Of a stretch of 64,000 nucleotides of DNA, positions 35,892 through 44,973 are shown in pieces; positions within the stretch are counted from its first letter, which is position 1; each line of letters starts with the position of its first letter. Position numbers and translations under genes: made by a program. The notes below the pieces were generated by a model, which worked only from the letters and a program-made list of their open reading frames with translations, was not told the DNA's origin and did not search any database. Where the stretch lies: assembly GCF_022759505.1 (NCBI RefSeq), contig NZ_CP094289.1, positions 3,720,001 through 3,784,000 of the forward strand, written 5' to 3'. Source of the stretch: Georgenia sp. TF02-10. Lineage in GTDB: Bacteria > Actinomycetota > Actinomycetes > Actinomycetales > Actinomycetaceae.

Positions 35892-37033
35892 GCGCCGGCG
35901 GGCAGCCCGAGCGGGGCGGGCCGGAGCCGGGTCGCGGACCGGGGCGCGGCCGGCTCGGGCCGCGCCGGCCGCTCCGGCGGGCGGCGCCGGTGCCGACGGA
36001 CGTTGCCGCCGCCCCGGCAGGCCCACCCGGGCCGCCCGGGGCGGCGGACGCGGACGCGGCCGGGGCGCGGGGCGGCGGGGCCGCGGTGGTCGGGGCGGTC
36101 GGGGCGCCGGCCGGGTACCGCGAGCAGGTGCTGCCCACCATGCCGTCCCTCGGGCGGCTGTACACCCGGGCGGTGGGCCGCACCCGCAGCCTGGTGCTGG
36201 CCCGCCGCTCGGTGCTCGCCGGCGGCGGGCTGCCGCCGGTGGTGCTGCGGGTCGACGGCGTCCGGGCGGACCCGGCGCAGCTCGCCGACTACCAGCACCT
36301 CCTCGGCGAGCCCGGCACCGACGTCCTGCCCGCCGGGTACGTCCACGTCCTGGCCTTCCCGCTCGCGATGGCCGTGCTCGTCCGGGAGGACTTCCCGCTG
36401 CCGGCGCTGGGCATGGTGCACGTCGCCAACCACGTGCAGGTGCTCCGCCAGACCCGCCTGGGCGAGACGTTCACCGTGCGGGCCTGGGCGCAGGACGCCC
36501 GGCAGCACGCCCGGGGCACCGAGGTGGACCTCGTCGTCGCCGTCACCGCCGGCCCCGGCGCCGGGGAGCTGGTCTGGCGGGGGGTGTCCACCTACCTCGC
36601 CAAGGGCCGCCCGCCGGCCGGCCTGGCCGTCGGCCCGGCCCGCGAGCGGCCCGAGCCGCCCGCGCTGCCGGCGGTCCCGACGGCGCAGTGGCGGCTGGGC
36701 GCCGACGTCGGCAAGCGGTACGCCGCGGTCTCCGGTGACCGCAACCCGATCCACGTCTCGCGCCTCGGCGCCCGGATGTTCGGCTTCCCCCGCCCGATCG
36801 CGCACGGCATGTACACCGCCGCGCGGGCGCTGGCGGCGACCGGCGCCGGTCGCCAGGGGCGGTTCACCTGGACCGCGACGTTCGCCACGCCGGTGCTGCT
36901 GCCCGCCACGGTCGCGTTCGGAACCGACGGGCAGCGCTACGCGGCGTGGGACCCGCGCTCGGGCAAGCCGCACCTGCAGGGCGCCGTCCGGCCCGGCGTC
37001 GCCGAGCCACCGACGGCGGCACCCGTCCCCTGA
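35888..37033 (+). CDS. MaoC-family (HtdX-like) enoyl hydratase/dehydratase
   Basis: The GTG overlapping the previous stop gives 381 residues. The first 70-80 are Gly/Pro/Arg/Ala-rich and probably disordered, and an in-frame GTG at 36086 would remove most of them. The rest is a double hotdog. The N-terminal half carries LPTMPSLGRLYTRAVGRTRS and LPALGMVHVANHVQVLRQTR. The C-terminal half carries the hydratase-2 motif SGDRNPIHVSRLGARMFGFP followed by IAHGMYTAA, with catalytic Asp and His. It completes the set dehydrogenase, hydratase, reductase and thiolase, as in mycobacterial htdX-fabG4-fadA2-fadE5. Confidence 0.87.
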   Translation: MSAGGQPERGGPEPGRGPGRGRLGPRRPLRRAAPVPTDVAAAPAGPPGPPGAADADAAGARGGGAAVVGAVGAPAGYREQVLPTMPSLGRLYTRAVGRTRSLVLARRSVLAGGGLPPVVLRVDGVRADPAQLADYQHLLGEPGTDVLPAGYVHVLAFPLAMAVLVREDFPLPALGMVHVANHVQVLRQTRLGETFTVRAWAQDARQHARGTEVDLVVAVTAGPGAGELVWRGVSTYLAKGRPPAGLAVGPARERPEPPALPAVPTAQWRLGADVGKRYAAVSGDRNPIHVSRLGARMFGFPRPIAHGMYTAARALAATGAGRQGRFTWTATFATPVLLPATVAFGTDGQRYAAWDPRSGKPHLQGAVRPGVAEPPTAAPVP

Positions 37034-37061
37034 CGGCCGGGTCGGCGTCAGGTGACGCCGA

Positions 37062-37131
37062 CTTTTCCACCGCCGCTGTCCACAGGGTTGTGCACATACG
37101 CACAACCGCGCGGGTGCGGGTGTGGACGGCC
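37062..37131. promoter_or_regulatory. Intergenic hairpin with DnaA-box-like 9-mers
   Basis: Between the MaoC gene (plus) and the DinB gene (minus), GGTTGTGC (37086-37093) pairs with GCACAACC (37100-37107) around a 6-nt loop. It probably ends both convergent transcripts. The same 70 bp hold several 9-mers close to the actinobacterial DnaA box TTGTCCACA, including CTGTCCACA, TTGTGCACA and, reversed, TTGTGCGTA. I call the hairpin with fair confidence; the DnaA-box reading is speculative. Confidence 0.5.
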
Positions 37132-37251
37132 GCTGCCGGGGCGGACGGGGCCGGCAGAACAGCCCTTCTCGGCGCGCGCCCGGGCAGCGTCCGCCCGGGT
37201 AGACCCCGCCAGGGGAGGCCCCGCCCGGCAGCCCCGTCCCGCCGGCTCTGC

Positions 37252-37827
37252 CTACCCGGCAGCGCCCTCGGCGACCCGCCGCAGGCGGGCGACGTAGTCC
37301 TCCCACCACTGCCGGTCGACGTCGGGCAGGTTGCTCACGCCCACGCGCAGGCCGACAGCGCCGTCGAGCTGCTCGCGGAGGATGTCGGCATGCCCGGCGT
37401 GGCGGGCGGTGTCCGCGATGACGTGGACGAGGACCCGGTGCAGGGTGACGTCCCCCTGGCGCCACCAGGGGACCCGCCCGGGCGCGTCGAGGTCGAGGGC
37501 GGCGATGGTCGCGTCCGCGTGCGCCCAGGCCCGGCGGTACAGGTCGGTCACGTACTCCACCGACTCCTCCGCCGTCGCCCACATGTCCGCGTTGGCCTCC
37601 GCGTCGTCGGCCAGCCACGGCAGCGCCACCGGGCTGGGACGCCCGAAGGTGTCCCCGAAGTAGCCGAGCTCGACGCCGGCGAGGTGCTTGACCAGGCCGA
37701 GCAGGTTGGTGCCGGTCGGCGTGCGGGGCCAGCGCAGGTCCCGCTCCGAGAGGCCCTCGAGCTTCCACAGCATGGCGTCGCGCGAGCTCTGCAGGTAGCC
37801 GTGCAGCATGTCCTTCGCGTCGGTCAT
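37252..37827 (-). CDS. DinB-like (DUF664) four-helix protein
   Basis: The 191-residue protein reads MTDAKDMLHGYLQSSRDAML, ERDLRWPRTPTGTNLLGLVK and HLAGVELGYFGDTFGRPSP. Further on is LHRVLVHVIADTARHAGHAD. The conserved His in LVKHLAGVE and the HVIADTARHAGHAD pair form the metal-binding triad of DinB/YfiT-type proteins, some of which are thiol-dependent S-transferases. ATG 37827 has AAGGAG at good spacing. Neighbours give no hint of substrate. Confidence 0.88.
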   Translation of the reverse strand: MTDAKDMLHGYLQSSRDAMLWKLEGLSERDLRWPRTPTGTNLLGLVKHLAGVELGYFGDTFGRPSPVALPWLADDAEANADMWATAEESVEYVTDLYRRAWAHADATIAALDLDAPGRVPWWRQGDVTLHRVLVHVIADTARHAGHADILREQLDGAVGLRVGVSNLPDVDRQWWEDYVARLRRVAEGAAG

Positions 37828-38149
37828 CGTCGCTCCTTGCGATGTCGGGCTCGGCGGGGACTCGGGCGGGCCGAGTATGGCAGCCACTCCCGACGCGTCA
37901 CGGTCTTCTCGTGGTCTGTCAGCGGCCCCACGAGCCGGACTGGGCAGGTTCCGGCCTGGGGCAGAGGATGGCCCGGGTCGGCAGCAGTGCCATCGTCGGC
38001 ACGACGGACGCACCGCTCCCGCGGGCGCTCGGCGGATGCCCGACGTCGCCGTCGCCGACCTCGACCGGAGCTGCGTCGAGCAGGTGCGCCGAGGCGCTGA
38101 GGCCGGGGAGCCGCGAGCAGGTGCGCCGAGGCGCTGAGGTGCGACCGCG
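37828..38149. other. 322-bp gene-free stretch with a 26-bp direct repeat
   Basis: The gap lies upstream of the DinB gene and downstream of the GPP34 gene, both on the minus strand. It contains two exact copies of a 26-nt unit (CGAGCAGGTGCGCC then GAGGCGCTGAGG) at 38077-38102 and 38114-38139, 37 bp apart. The remainder should include the DinB promoter. No ORF with coding character is seen. Confidence 0.6.
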
Positions 38150-38815
38150 CTACCGAAGGACGATCTGCTGGACGACGGTGGTGAGGAGCTGGTTGACGAC
38201 GACGTGGGTGGCGGCATCGGTGAACCCGGCGCCGCTGACCGGGGTCTCACCGCTGGCGACAGCGTCCATCGGTGCGGTGTCGACGCCGGGGAACAGCCGG
38301 GCGGCGACGTGCCCGGCGGCGAGGAGCAGCGCGGTCCGCCCGAACGCGGTCGAGAGGTCCCCGGTCTCCAGCGCCTCCTGCACCCGGGCGCGCACGGCGT
38401 CTCGGAAGTCGGTGTCGAGGGCGGGGAAGCGGTAGCCGAAGTCCATCTTGAGCAGCGTGTTCTTCGTGCTCGCGACCCGGCCCTCGGCGACGAGGTCCGC
38501 GGCGACGGCGTGGGGCAGGGGCCGCAGCCCGTCGGTGATCGCCCACAGGGCGTCGGGCAGGCGCCCGTCCAGCCGCTCGCCGAGCGCGAGCGCGGCGCGT
38601 TCGTACCCGCGCGCTGCCTCCGGCGAACCGCCGGCGACGCGGGCCACCCGCCCCTCCCCCATCGTCACCAGGCCGTGGTCGGCCAGGTCGAGGAGGACGG
38701 CGGCCGGCAGCAGCGTGTGCAGCGCTCCTGCGGTGTCGTACCCCTTCTTCGGCTCGCTCGCCACGACGAGCAGGGCCTCCGCGCTTCCGACGTCGAGCCC
38801 GCGGGTGGGTGGCAT
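38150..38815 (-). CDS. GPP34 (Golgi phosphoprotein 3-like) family protein
   Basis: The 221-residue protein has the helical GPP34/GOLPH3 fold signatures: an N-terminal [40 protein letters not shown], then helices ending [20 protein letters not shown] and [20 protein letters not shown]. Eukaryotic relatives bind phosphatidylinositol-4-phosphate. Actinobacterial copies have no settled role. ATG 38815 has GGAAGG at 7 nt. It is divergent from alanine dehydrogenase. Confidence 0.88.
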   Translation of the reverse strand: MPPTRGLDVGSAEALLVVASEPKKGYDTAGALHTLLPAAVLLDLADHGLVTMGEGRVARVAGGSPEAARGYERAALALGERLDGRLPDALWAITDGLRPLPHAVAADLVAEGRVASTKNTLLKMDFGYRFPALDTDFRDAVRARVQEALETGDLSTAFGRTALLLAAGHVAARLFPGVDTAPMDAVASGETPVSGAGFTDAATHVVVNQLLTTVVQQIVLR

Positions 38816-38998
38816 GTGGTGACCTTCCGATGTCGCTCGGCAATTACGGACTATGGTCTGCGCCACAACCCTCGACGGCAACCGGGAACCGGCGGAGCAC
38901 CGGCACCTCCGACCCGGCGTCGCGCCGTTCCGGACGCCCACCTGCCGCCGTCGCCCTAGACTCCGCAGGGTCGGTCCCCCGCACGAGGATGTGGTCAC

Positions 38999-40114
38999 AT
39001 GAGGGTCGCGGTGCCCCGCGAGGTCAAGGACTCCGAGCGGCGCGTCGCCGTCACCCCGGCCGGCGTCCACGAGCTGGTCCGGTCCGGCCACGAGGTGCTC
39101 GTCGAGGCCGGCGCCGGCATCGGCTCGGCCATCACCGACGAGGACTACGCGGCGGCCGGGGCCCGCATCCTGGCCGACGCCGCCGACGTCTGGGCCGCCG
39201 GCGAGCTCGTCCTGAAGGTCAAGGAGCCGGTCCCGGCGGAGTTCGACCACCTCCGGCCCGGCCTGTGCCTGTTCACCTACCTCCACCTCGCCGCCGACCC
39301 GGCGCTCACCCACGAGCTGCTCCGCCGCCAGGTCACCGCGATCGCTTACGAGACCGTCCAGCTCCCCGGCGGCGCCCTGCCGCTGCTCGCGCCGATGAGC
39401 GAGGTCGCCGGCCGGCTGGCGCCGATGGTCGGCGCGCACACCCTGATGAGCGCCCAGGGCGGGCGGGGGGTGCTGCTCGGCGGGGTGTCCGGGGTGTACG
39501 CCGCCAAGGTCGTCGTGCTGGGCGCCGGGGTGGCCGGGATGAACGCCGCCGCCATCGCCCTGGGCATGCAGGCGGAGGTGCTGCTGCTGGACAAGGACAT
39601 CGCCAAGCTCCGGCACGCCGACGCCATCTACCAGGGGCACTGCCAGACCGTGGCGTCCAACTCCTACGAGGTGGCCCGCGCCGTCGCCGACGCCGACCTG
39701 GTGATCGGCGCCGTCCTGGTGCCCGGCGGGCGGGCCCCCACCCTGGTCGACGACGAGCAGGTGGCCCGGATGAAGCCGGGCAGCGTCGTCGTGGACATCT
39801 CGGTGGACCAGGGCGGCTGCTTCGAGTCGTCGCGGCCCACCACCCACTCCGAGCCGACCTACCGCGTGCACGAGACCGAGTTCTACTGCGTGTCCAACAT
39901 GCCCGGCGCGGTGCCGCACACCGCCACCTACGCCCTGACCAACGTCACCATGCCCTACGCGGTGGCCCTCGCCGACCACGGGTGGCAGGCGGCGATGCGC
40001 GCGGACCCGGCGCTGGCCGCCGGGCTGAACACCACCGACGGCGCGGTGGTGTGCGCGCCGGTGGCCGCCGCGCACGACCTGCCGGTCACCCCGCTGGCCG
40101 AGGTGCTGGGCTGA
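38999..40114 (+). CDS. ald: Alanine dehydrogenase
   Basis: The 371-residue enzyme interconverts alanine and pyruvate + ammonia with NAD(H). The active-site residues Lys75 (VLKVKEP) and His96 (FTYLHLAAD) are at the canonical positions. The Rossmann motif is [20 protein letters not shown], followed by [19 protein letters not shown] and [16 protein letters not shown]. The start [20 protein letters not shown] is standard. An upstream -10-like TAGACT lies near 38957. The gene is monocistronic. Confidence 0.97.
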   Translation: MRVAVPREVKDSERRVAVTPAGVHELVRSGHEVLVEAGAGIGSAITDEDYAAAGARILADAADVWAAGELVLKVKEPVPAEFDHLRPGLCLFTYLHLAADPALTHELLRRQVTAIAYETVQLPGGALPLLAPMSEVAGRLAPMVGAHTLMSAQGGRGVLLGGVSGVYAAKVVVLGAGVAGMNAAAIALGMQAEVLLLDKDIAKLRHADAIYQGHCQTVASNSYEVARAVADADLVIGAVLVPGGRAPTLVDDEQVARMKPGSVVVDISVDQGGCFESSRPTTHSEPTYRVHETEFYCVSNMPGAVPHTATYALTNVTMPYAVALADHGWQAAMRADPALAAGLNTTDGAVVCAPVAAAHDLPVTPLAEVLG

Positions 40115-40138
40115 CCGCCGCCCCGTCGCCGTCGGACC

Positions 40139-40852
40139 TCAGGCGGCGACGAGCGAGCCGAGCACCGAGGCGAACAGCCCCAGCCCGTCGGTCCCCGCGC
40201 GGGGGCGGCCCGGCAGGTCCGGCCCGAAGCCCGGCTCGACGGCGTGCTCCGGGTGCGGCATGAGCCCGACGACGTTGCCGCGCTCGTTGCGCACGCCGGC
40301 GATGTCCCGCAGCGAGCCGTTGGGGTTGCCGCCGACGTAGCGGAAGACCACCTGTCCCGCCGCCTCCAGCCGGTCCAGGGTGGCGGCGTCGGCGACGAAG
40401 CCGCCCTCGCCGTTCTTCAGCGGCACGGTGATGACCTGCCCCGGCGCGAAGGCCGAGGTCCAGGCGGTGCCCACGCTCTCCACCCGGAGCTGCTGGTCCC
40501 GGCAGACGAACCGCTGGTGGTCGTTGCGGATCAGCGCGCCGGGCAGCAGGTGCGCCTCGCAGAGCACCTGGAAGCCGTTGCAGATGCCGAGCACCGGCAG
40601 CCCGGCGTGGGCGGCCCGGACGACCTCGGCCATCACCGGCGCGTGCGCGGCGATGGCCCCGGCGCGGAGGTAGTCGCCGTAGGAGAACCCGCCGGGCAGG
40701 ACGACGGCGTCCACCCCCCGCAGGTCCTCCTCGCCGTGCCACAGCCGCACCGGCTCCCCGCCGGCGAGGCGCACGGCGCGGGCGGCGTCGCGGTCGTCCA
40801 GGCTGCCGGGGAAGGTCACGACGCCGACCCGGGCGCCGCTCGCCCCGGTCAC
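40139..40852 (-). CDS. purQ: Phosphoribosylformylglycinamidine synthase, glutaminase subunit
   Basis: The 237-residue class-I glutamine amidotransferase supplies ammonia to PurL. The nucleophile Cys is in [20 protein letters not shown], the catalytic His/Glu in [10 protein letters not shown], and the N-terminal signature is [20 protein letters not shown]. The GTG start overlaps the purS stop (GTGA), so purS and purQ are co-translated. The terminal segment after HPEHAVE is slightly long and Gly/Pro/Arg-rich. Confidence 0.97.
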   Translation of the reverse strand: MTGASGARVGVVTFPGSLDDRDAARAVRLAGGEPVRLWHGEEDLRGVDAVVLPGGFSYGDYLRAGAIAAHAPVMAEVVRAAHAGLPVLGICNGFQVLCEAHLLPGALIRNDHQRFVCRDQQLRVESVGTAWTSAFAPGQVITVPLKNGEGGFVADAATLDRLEAAGQVVFRYVGGNPNGSLRDIAGVRNERGNVVGLMPHPEHAVEPGFGPDLPGRPRAGTDGLGLFASVLGSLVAA

Positions 40853-41103
40853 CGCGGCTGCTCCGCGCGGACCCCGACGACGTCCTCGATGATCGGGTTG
40901 GACAGCGTGCTCTCCGCCGCGCGCCGGGCGGCCTCGAGCAGCTCCGGCGTCACCGGCCCGTCGACGCTGAGCTCGAACCGCTTGCCCTGGCGCACCGCGG
41001 TGAAGTCCGCCAGGCCCAGGCGCGCGAGCGCCCCGGCGACGGCCTTGCCCTGCGGATCGAGGATCTCCGGTTTCGGCATGACCTCGACGACGATCTGGCC
41101 CAC
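40849..41103 (-). CDS. purS: Phosphoribosylformylglycinamidine synthase, PurS subunit
   Basis: The 84-residue protein reads [40 protein letters not shown] and [20 protein letters not shown], the complete PurS fold that bridges PurL and PurQ. GTG 41103 is chosen because it starts the conserved strand and AGGAG sits 8 nt upstream. The longer frame to 41208 is Arg/Pro-rich noise. Confidence 0.96.
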   Translation of the reverse strand: MGQIVVEVMPKPEILDPQGKAVAGALARLGLADFTAVRQGKRFELSVDGPVTPELLEAARRAAESTLSNPIIEDVVGVRAEQPR

Positions 41104-41274
41104 TGCAGCGCTCCTGGGACGAGGCGGACGACGGCGGTGCCAGGGTAACCGGTCCGCTCCCCCGCCGGCCGGGGCGTCTCGCGGCGGACGCGCCCCGTGC
41201 CTGGGCACACGCGACCGGCCCGCGGACGATCGCCTGCGCCCCGTCGTCGGTGGGGGACCGCTACGGGGCGACGT

Positions 41275-41511
41275 TCAGCTGGCGCCGCGAGCGAGCTCGT
41301 GCTCGACCGCCCGTCGGATCCAGCTGGAGACCGAACGGTCATCGGCGGCGGCACGGCTTCGGACCTCGTTCAGCAGGTCCTCGGGAAACCGCACGGGCAC
41401 AGGCTGGCTGAGCTTGGCCTGACGGCGGACCGGGGGCCCTTGGGGCGTCTGGTTGTCCGGGTCCGCGTAGAAGCCGTTCTCCTGCTCGGGGGTCATGCTC
41501 GTGCTGGTCAT
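41275..41511 (-). CDS. Ribbon-helix-helix (CopG-like) small protein
   Basis: The 78-residue protein has a disordered start (EQENGFYADPDNQTPQGPPV). A ribbon-helix-helix-like domain follows: AKLSQPVPVRFPEDLLNEVR, then SRAAADDRSVSSWIRRAVEH. It could be a DNA-binding repressor or an antitoxin, but no toxin gene is adjacent. ATG 41511 follows GGGAGG at suitable spacing. It lies 20 bp after the start side of the nucleoside hydrolase stop on the same strand. Confidence 0.75.
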   Translation of the reverse strand: MTSTSMTPEQENGFYADPDNQTPQGPPVRRQAKLSQPVPVRFPEDLLNEVRSRAAADDRSVSSWIRRAVEHELARGAS

Positions 41512-41530
41512 CGGTCCTCCCGGTAGCCCG

Positions 41531-42487
41531 CTACGCCAGGTTACCCACCGCGCCGAGGACCAGGTCCCAGAACCGGTCGACGTCGAGCTCGGTGGCCACC
41601 CGGTGGTCCAGCTCCTGGCCGTCGCGGCCGACGAAGTCGGTCACGGTCATCCCGCGGGTGTGCTCCCCGCGCAGCTCCACCGCCACGTGCGCCGGCCGCA
41701 CCGTCATCACCTCCGGGTCCAGGACGCGGGCGAGCGCGCACACGTCGTGCACCGGCGGCGCCGGGAAGCCCTGCTTGGCCCGGTAGGCCGGGCCAAAGAA
41801 GTCGAGCATGTCCACCACGAAGCGGCCCGCCGTCGTGCCGAGGGCGCGGAACCGGGCCACGACCTCCGCCGTCGCCAGCGCCTGGTGGGTCAGGTCGAGC
41901 CCGACCATGGTCACCGGCCACGGCGCCGTGAAGACCACGTGCGCGGCCTCGGGGTCGGTGAAGATGTTGAACTCCGCCGCCGCGGTGACGTTGCCCTTGG
42001 TGTACCCGCCGCCCATGAGGACGACGGCGGCCACCCGCCCGGCGATGGCCGGCTGGCGGCGCACGGCCGTGGCGACGTTCGTCAGCGGCCCGGTGGGCAC
42101 GAGCGTGACCGTGCCGGCCGGCCGGGACATGACCGTCTCGACGATGACGTCGACGCCGTGCCGGGGGTCCAGCGGGACCGTCGGCTCGGGCAGCACCGGC
42201 CCGTCCAGGCCGGACTCGCCGTGGGTGCGCGGGTCGGTGAGGACCGCGTCGGCGACCAGCGGCCGGTCGCAGCCGGCGGCGACCGGGACGCCGGCGAGCC
42301 GGGCGACCGTGGCCACCGCGCGGGCGTTCCGGGTGACCTTGGCCAGCGTCTGGTTCCCGCCGACGGTGGTGATCGCGGCGATGTCCACGCCGGGGTGGCC
42401 GGCGGCGACCAGGAGCGCGAGGGCGTCGTCGTGCCCGGGGTCGCAGTCCAGGACGACGGTGGGCCGGGCGGGGGGAGGGACGGTCAT
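41531..42487 (-). CDS. Nucleoside hydrolase (IunH/RihA-like)
   Basis: The 318-residue enzyme carries the Ca-binding motif VVLDCDPGHDDALALLVA near the N-terminus. Also present are TTVGGNQTLAKVTRNA, LVPTGPLTNVATAVRRQPAI, VVLMGGGYTKGNVTAAAEFN and the C-terminal PPVHDVCALARVLDPEVM with the catalytic His region. It hydrolyses ribonucleosides to base and ribose in salvage. ATG 42487 is used; a GTG three codons upstream is possible. It fits the purine theme around it. Confidence 0.93.
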   Translation of the reverse strand: MTVPPPARPTVVLDCDPGHDDALALLVAAGHPGVDIAAITTVGGNQTLAKVTRNARAVATVARLAGVPVAAGCDRPLVADAVLTDPRTHGESGLDGPVLPEPTVPLDPRHGVDVIVETVMSRPAGTVTLVPTGPLTNVATAVRRQPAIAGRVAAVVLMGGGYTKGNVTAAAEFNIFTDPEAAHVVFTAPWPVTMVGLDLTHQALATAEVVARFRALGTTAGRFVVDMLDFFGPAYRAKQGFPAPPVHDVCALARVLDPEVMTVRPAHVAVELRGEHTRGMTVTDFVGRDGQELDHRVATELDVDRFWDLVLGAVGNLA

Positions 42488-42554
42488 GGGGACCACGGTG
42501 CCCGGCGGGCGCCGGGGCCAGCAAGCCCTCGCCGTCGCCGGCGGGCGCCGACCC

Positions 42555-43685
42555 TCAGACCCGGTACTGGGCGGCCAGCGGGCAGGCCCACACGTCCAGC
42601 CCGCCGCGGCCGACCCGGTTGATGTAGGCGGTGACGGCCCGGAAGGACTGGGCCATCGAGGTCTCGGTGTACCGCACGCCGAGCTGCTCGCAGTGCGCGC
42701 GGACCAGCGGGGCGACCCGGCGCAGGTTGGGCCGGGCCATCGAGGGGAAGAGGTGGTGCTCGACCTGGAAGTTCAGCCCGCCCATGAAGGTGTCGACCCA
42801 GCGGCCGCCGGTGATGTTGCGGCTCATCAGAACCTGGCGGCGCAGGAAGTCGATCTTGGTCGTCGGCGGGACGAGCGGCATGCCGATGTGGTTCGGCGCG
42901 AACGACAGGCCCATGTAGAGCCCGAAGACGGCGAGCTGGACGGCGACGAAGACCACGGCCTTGCCCGGGGAGAGGACGAGGAAGACCAGCGCGAAGTAGC
43001 TCAGCACGCGGACGCTGATGAAGGCCAGCTCGACCCAGCGCCGCTTGACCTCGCCCCGGGACAGCACCCGCTTGATTCCCTGGACGTGCAGGTTGACGCC
43101 CTCGAGGAGCAGCAGCGGGTAGAAGAAGTAGCCCTGCTTGGTGGCGAGCCACCGGCCGAGCCGGGTGCGCCGCGCCGCCGCCGCGTCGGGGGTGAACGCC
43201 AGCACGCCGGACTCCAGGTCCGGGTCGGCGCCGGTCTTGTTGGGCGCGGCGTGGTGCTTGTTGTGCTTGCGGTTCCACCAGCCCAGGCCCATGCCGGTGA
43301 AGAGGTTGACGACGACGAGCGAGACCCACTCGTTCCACTTGCCCGAGACGAAGATCTGGCGGTGGGCGGCGTCGTGGCCGAGGAAGGCGATCTGGGTCAT
43401 CAGCAGGGCGAGCGCGACGGCGGTGATCACCTGCCACCAGGTGTTGCCGATGAGCACGAAGGCCACGGCGAGCCCGAGGCCGGCCGCGGTGAGGCCGATG
43501 AGCTTGGACCAGTAGTAGCCGTACGCGCGGCGCATCAGGCCGGCCTGCTGGACCCGCGCGGTCAGCGCGGTGAAGTCGCTGACCTGGCGCTCGCGCACGC
43601 TGCCCGGCGTGCGCCGGGCGCTCGGCCGGGGGTCGGTCGGCTGGGGGCCCGGGGAGGTGTCGGGCTGCTCGAGGGTTTGGCTCAT
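42555..43685 (-). CDS. Membrane fatty-acid desaturase (acyl-lipid type)
   Basis: The 376-residue protein has four or more membrane helices and the three His boxes of di-iron desaturases: HDAAH (with FLGHDAAHRQIF), HNKHH, and QVEHH in FQVEHHLFPSMARPNL. The QxxHH third box places it with front-end/acyl-lipid desaturases. It would alter membrane fluidity. ATG 43685 is preferred over the longer frame. The upstream 100 bp may hold temperature-responsive control, but nothing is recognisable. Confidence 0.92.
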   Translation of the reverse strand: MSQTLEQPDTSPGPQPTDPRPSARRTPGSVRERQVSDFTALTARVQQAGLMRRAYGYYWSKLIGLTAAGLGLAVAFVLIGNTWWQVITAVALALLMTQIAFLGHDAAHRQIFVSGKWNEWVSLVVVNLFTGMGLGWWNRKHNKHHAAPNKTGADPDLESGVLAFTPDAAAARRTRLGRWLATKQGYFFYPLLLLEGVNLHVQGIKRVLSRGEVKRRWVELAFISVRVLSYFALVFLVLSPGKAVVFVAVQLAVFGLYMGLSFAPNHIGMPLVPPTTKIDFLRRQVLMSRNITGGRWVDTFMGGLNFQVEHHLFPSMARPNLRRVAPLVRAHCEQLGVRYTETSMAQSFRAVTAYINRVGRGGLDVWACPLAAQYRV

Positions 43686-43867
43686 CGCCGCCGCCTGTCT
43701 GTCCGTCGAGGGGCACGACCAGGGGCCGCACGGCGTCCTGATCTGGCGCGCCTGTCCCGAGTGTCTCATCGAAACGGCCGGGGCGACAGGGGAACCTACG
43801 GGAACGTAGGTCCGGGGGTGGCCGGGGCGCCGCGGTGGACGGCCGGGCGACTGCCGCGGGGCTCGGC

Positions 43868-44812
43868 TCAGCCCTCGAAGGCCTGCCCGGTGAGGCGCTC
43901 GTACGCCTCGACGTAGCGCTCCCGGGTCCGGGCCACGACGTCGGCCGGCAGGGCCGGCGGCGGCGCCCCGCCGTCGCGGTCCCAGCCGGCGGCCGGGGAG
44001 CGCAGCCAGTCCCGCACGAACTGCTTGTCGTAGCTCCTCTGCTGCCCGCCCGGGCGCCAGTCCTCCGTGCGCCAGAACCGGGAGGAGTCCGGGGTGAGGA
44101 CCTCGTCGCCGAGCACGACCGCCGGCTCGCCCGGCTCCGGCGAGGCCCCGAACTCCAGCTTGGTGTCGGCCAGGATGATGCCCCGCTCCGCGGCGATCTC
44201 GGCGGCGCGGGCGTATACCGCCAGGGTCCGCTCGCGCAGCTGCCGGGCCACCGGCAGGCCGACCCGGGCGGCCGTCTCCTCGAAGGTGATGTTCTCGTCG
44301 TGCTCGCCGACGGCGGCCTTACCGGCCGGGGTGAAGACGGGCTCGGGCAGCCGGTCGCCGTCGTCCAGCCCGGCGGGCACCGGCACCCCGCCCACCGTGC
44401 CGCCGGTGCGGTACTCGGCCAGCACCGAGCCGGTCAGGTACCCGCGGACCACGCACTCGATCGGGTACATCTGCAGCCGGCGGCAGACCATCGCCCGGCC
44501 GGCGACCGGGGCGGGCACGTCGGTGGACACAACGTGGTTGGGCACGACGTCGGCCAGCTGGTCGAACCACCACAGGCTCATCGCGGTGAGGATGCGGCCC
44601 TTGTCCGGGATCGTGGTGGGCAGCACGTGGTCGTAGGCGCTGATCCGGTCCGAGGCGACGACGAGTACCACCTCGCCGCCGGCCGGGGCGCCGGCGTGGG
44701 CATCGGCCGGGGCGCCGGCGCCGGCGGGGACGTAGACGTCTCGCACCTTGCCCGAGTAGACGTGCGCCCAGCCCGCCAGCGCGGGGGGCTCGGCACCGGC
44801 GGGGCTGCTCAT
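43868..44812 (-). CDS. purC: Phosphoribosylaminoimidazole-succinocarboxamide synthase
   Basis: The 314-residue SAICAR synthetase has YSGKVRDVYVP, VVASDRISAYDHVLPTTIPD, VVRGYLTGSVLAEYRTGGTV, ITFEETAARVG, RGIILADTKLEFGASPEPGE and LTPDSSRFWRTEDWRPGGQQ. A short Ala/Gly-rich insertion (PAGAGAPADAHAGAPAGG) follows the first strand, where homologues are shorter. ATG 44812 is used; ATG 44821 (adding MGG) is the alternative. The gene is divergent from gnd across about 160 bp. Confidence 0.96.
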   Translation of the reverse strand: MSSPAGAEPPALAGWAHVYSGKVRDVYVPAGAGAPADAHAGAPAGGEVVLVVASDRISAYDHVLPTTIPDKGRILTAMSLWWFDQLADVVPNHVVSTDVPAPVAGRAMVCRRLQMYPIECVVRGYLTGSVLAEYRTGGTVGGVPVPAGLDDGDRLPEPVFTPAGKAAVGEHDENITFEETAARVGLPVARQLRERTLAVYARAAEIAAERGIILADTKLEFGASPEPGEPAVVLGDEVLTPDSSRFWRTEDWRPGGQQRSYDKQFVRDWLRSPAAGWDRDGGAPPPALPADVVARTRERYVEAYERLTGQAFEG

Positions 44813-44973
44813 GCCGCCCATCTTGGCGCAGGGCCGGGTCCGGCCCGGGCTCGTCCGCGGACCGGTCACGCCGCCGGGCGCCGCCCGATGCCCCCGACGG
44901 GCAGCGCGGGCACGGGGGCCGCGATGCCGCGTAGCGTTCGCCCCGTCAACGGCAGCAGGTCCGAGGAGGAGAG

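Noticed and set aside
37062-37131. Replication origin
   Set aside because: Only a few imperfect boxes in 70 bp, no AT-rich unwinding region, and no dnaA, dnaN or recF nearby.
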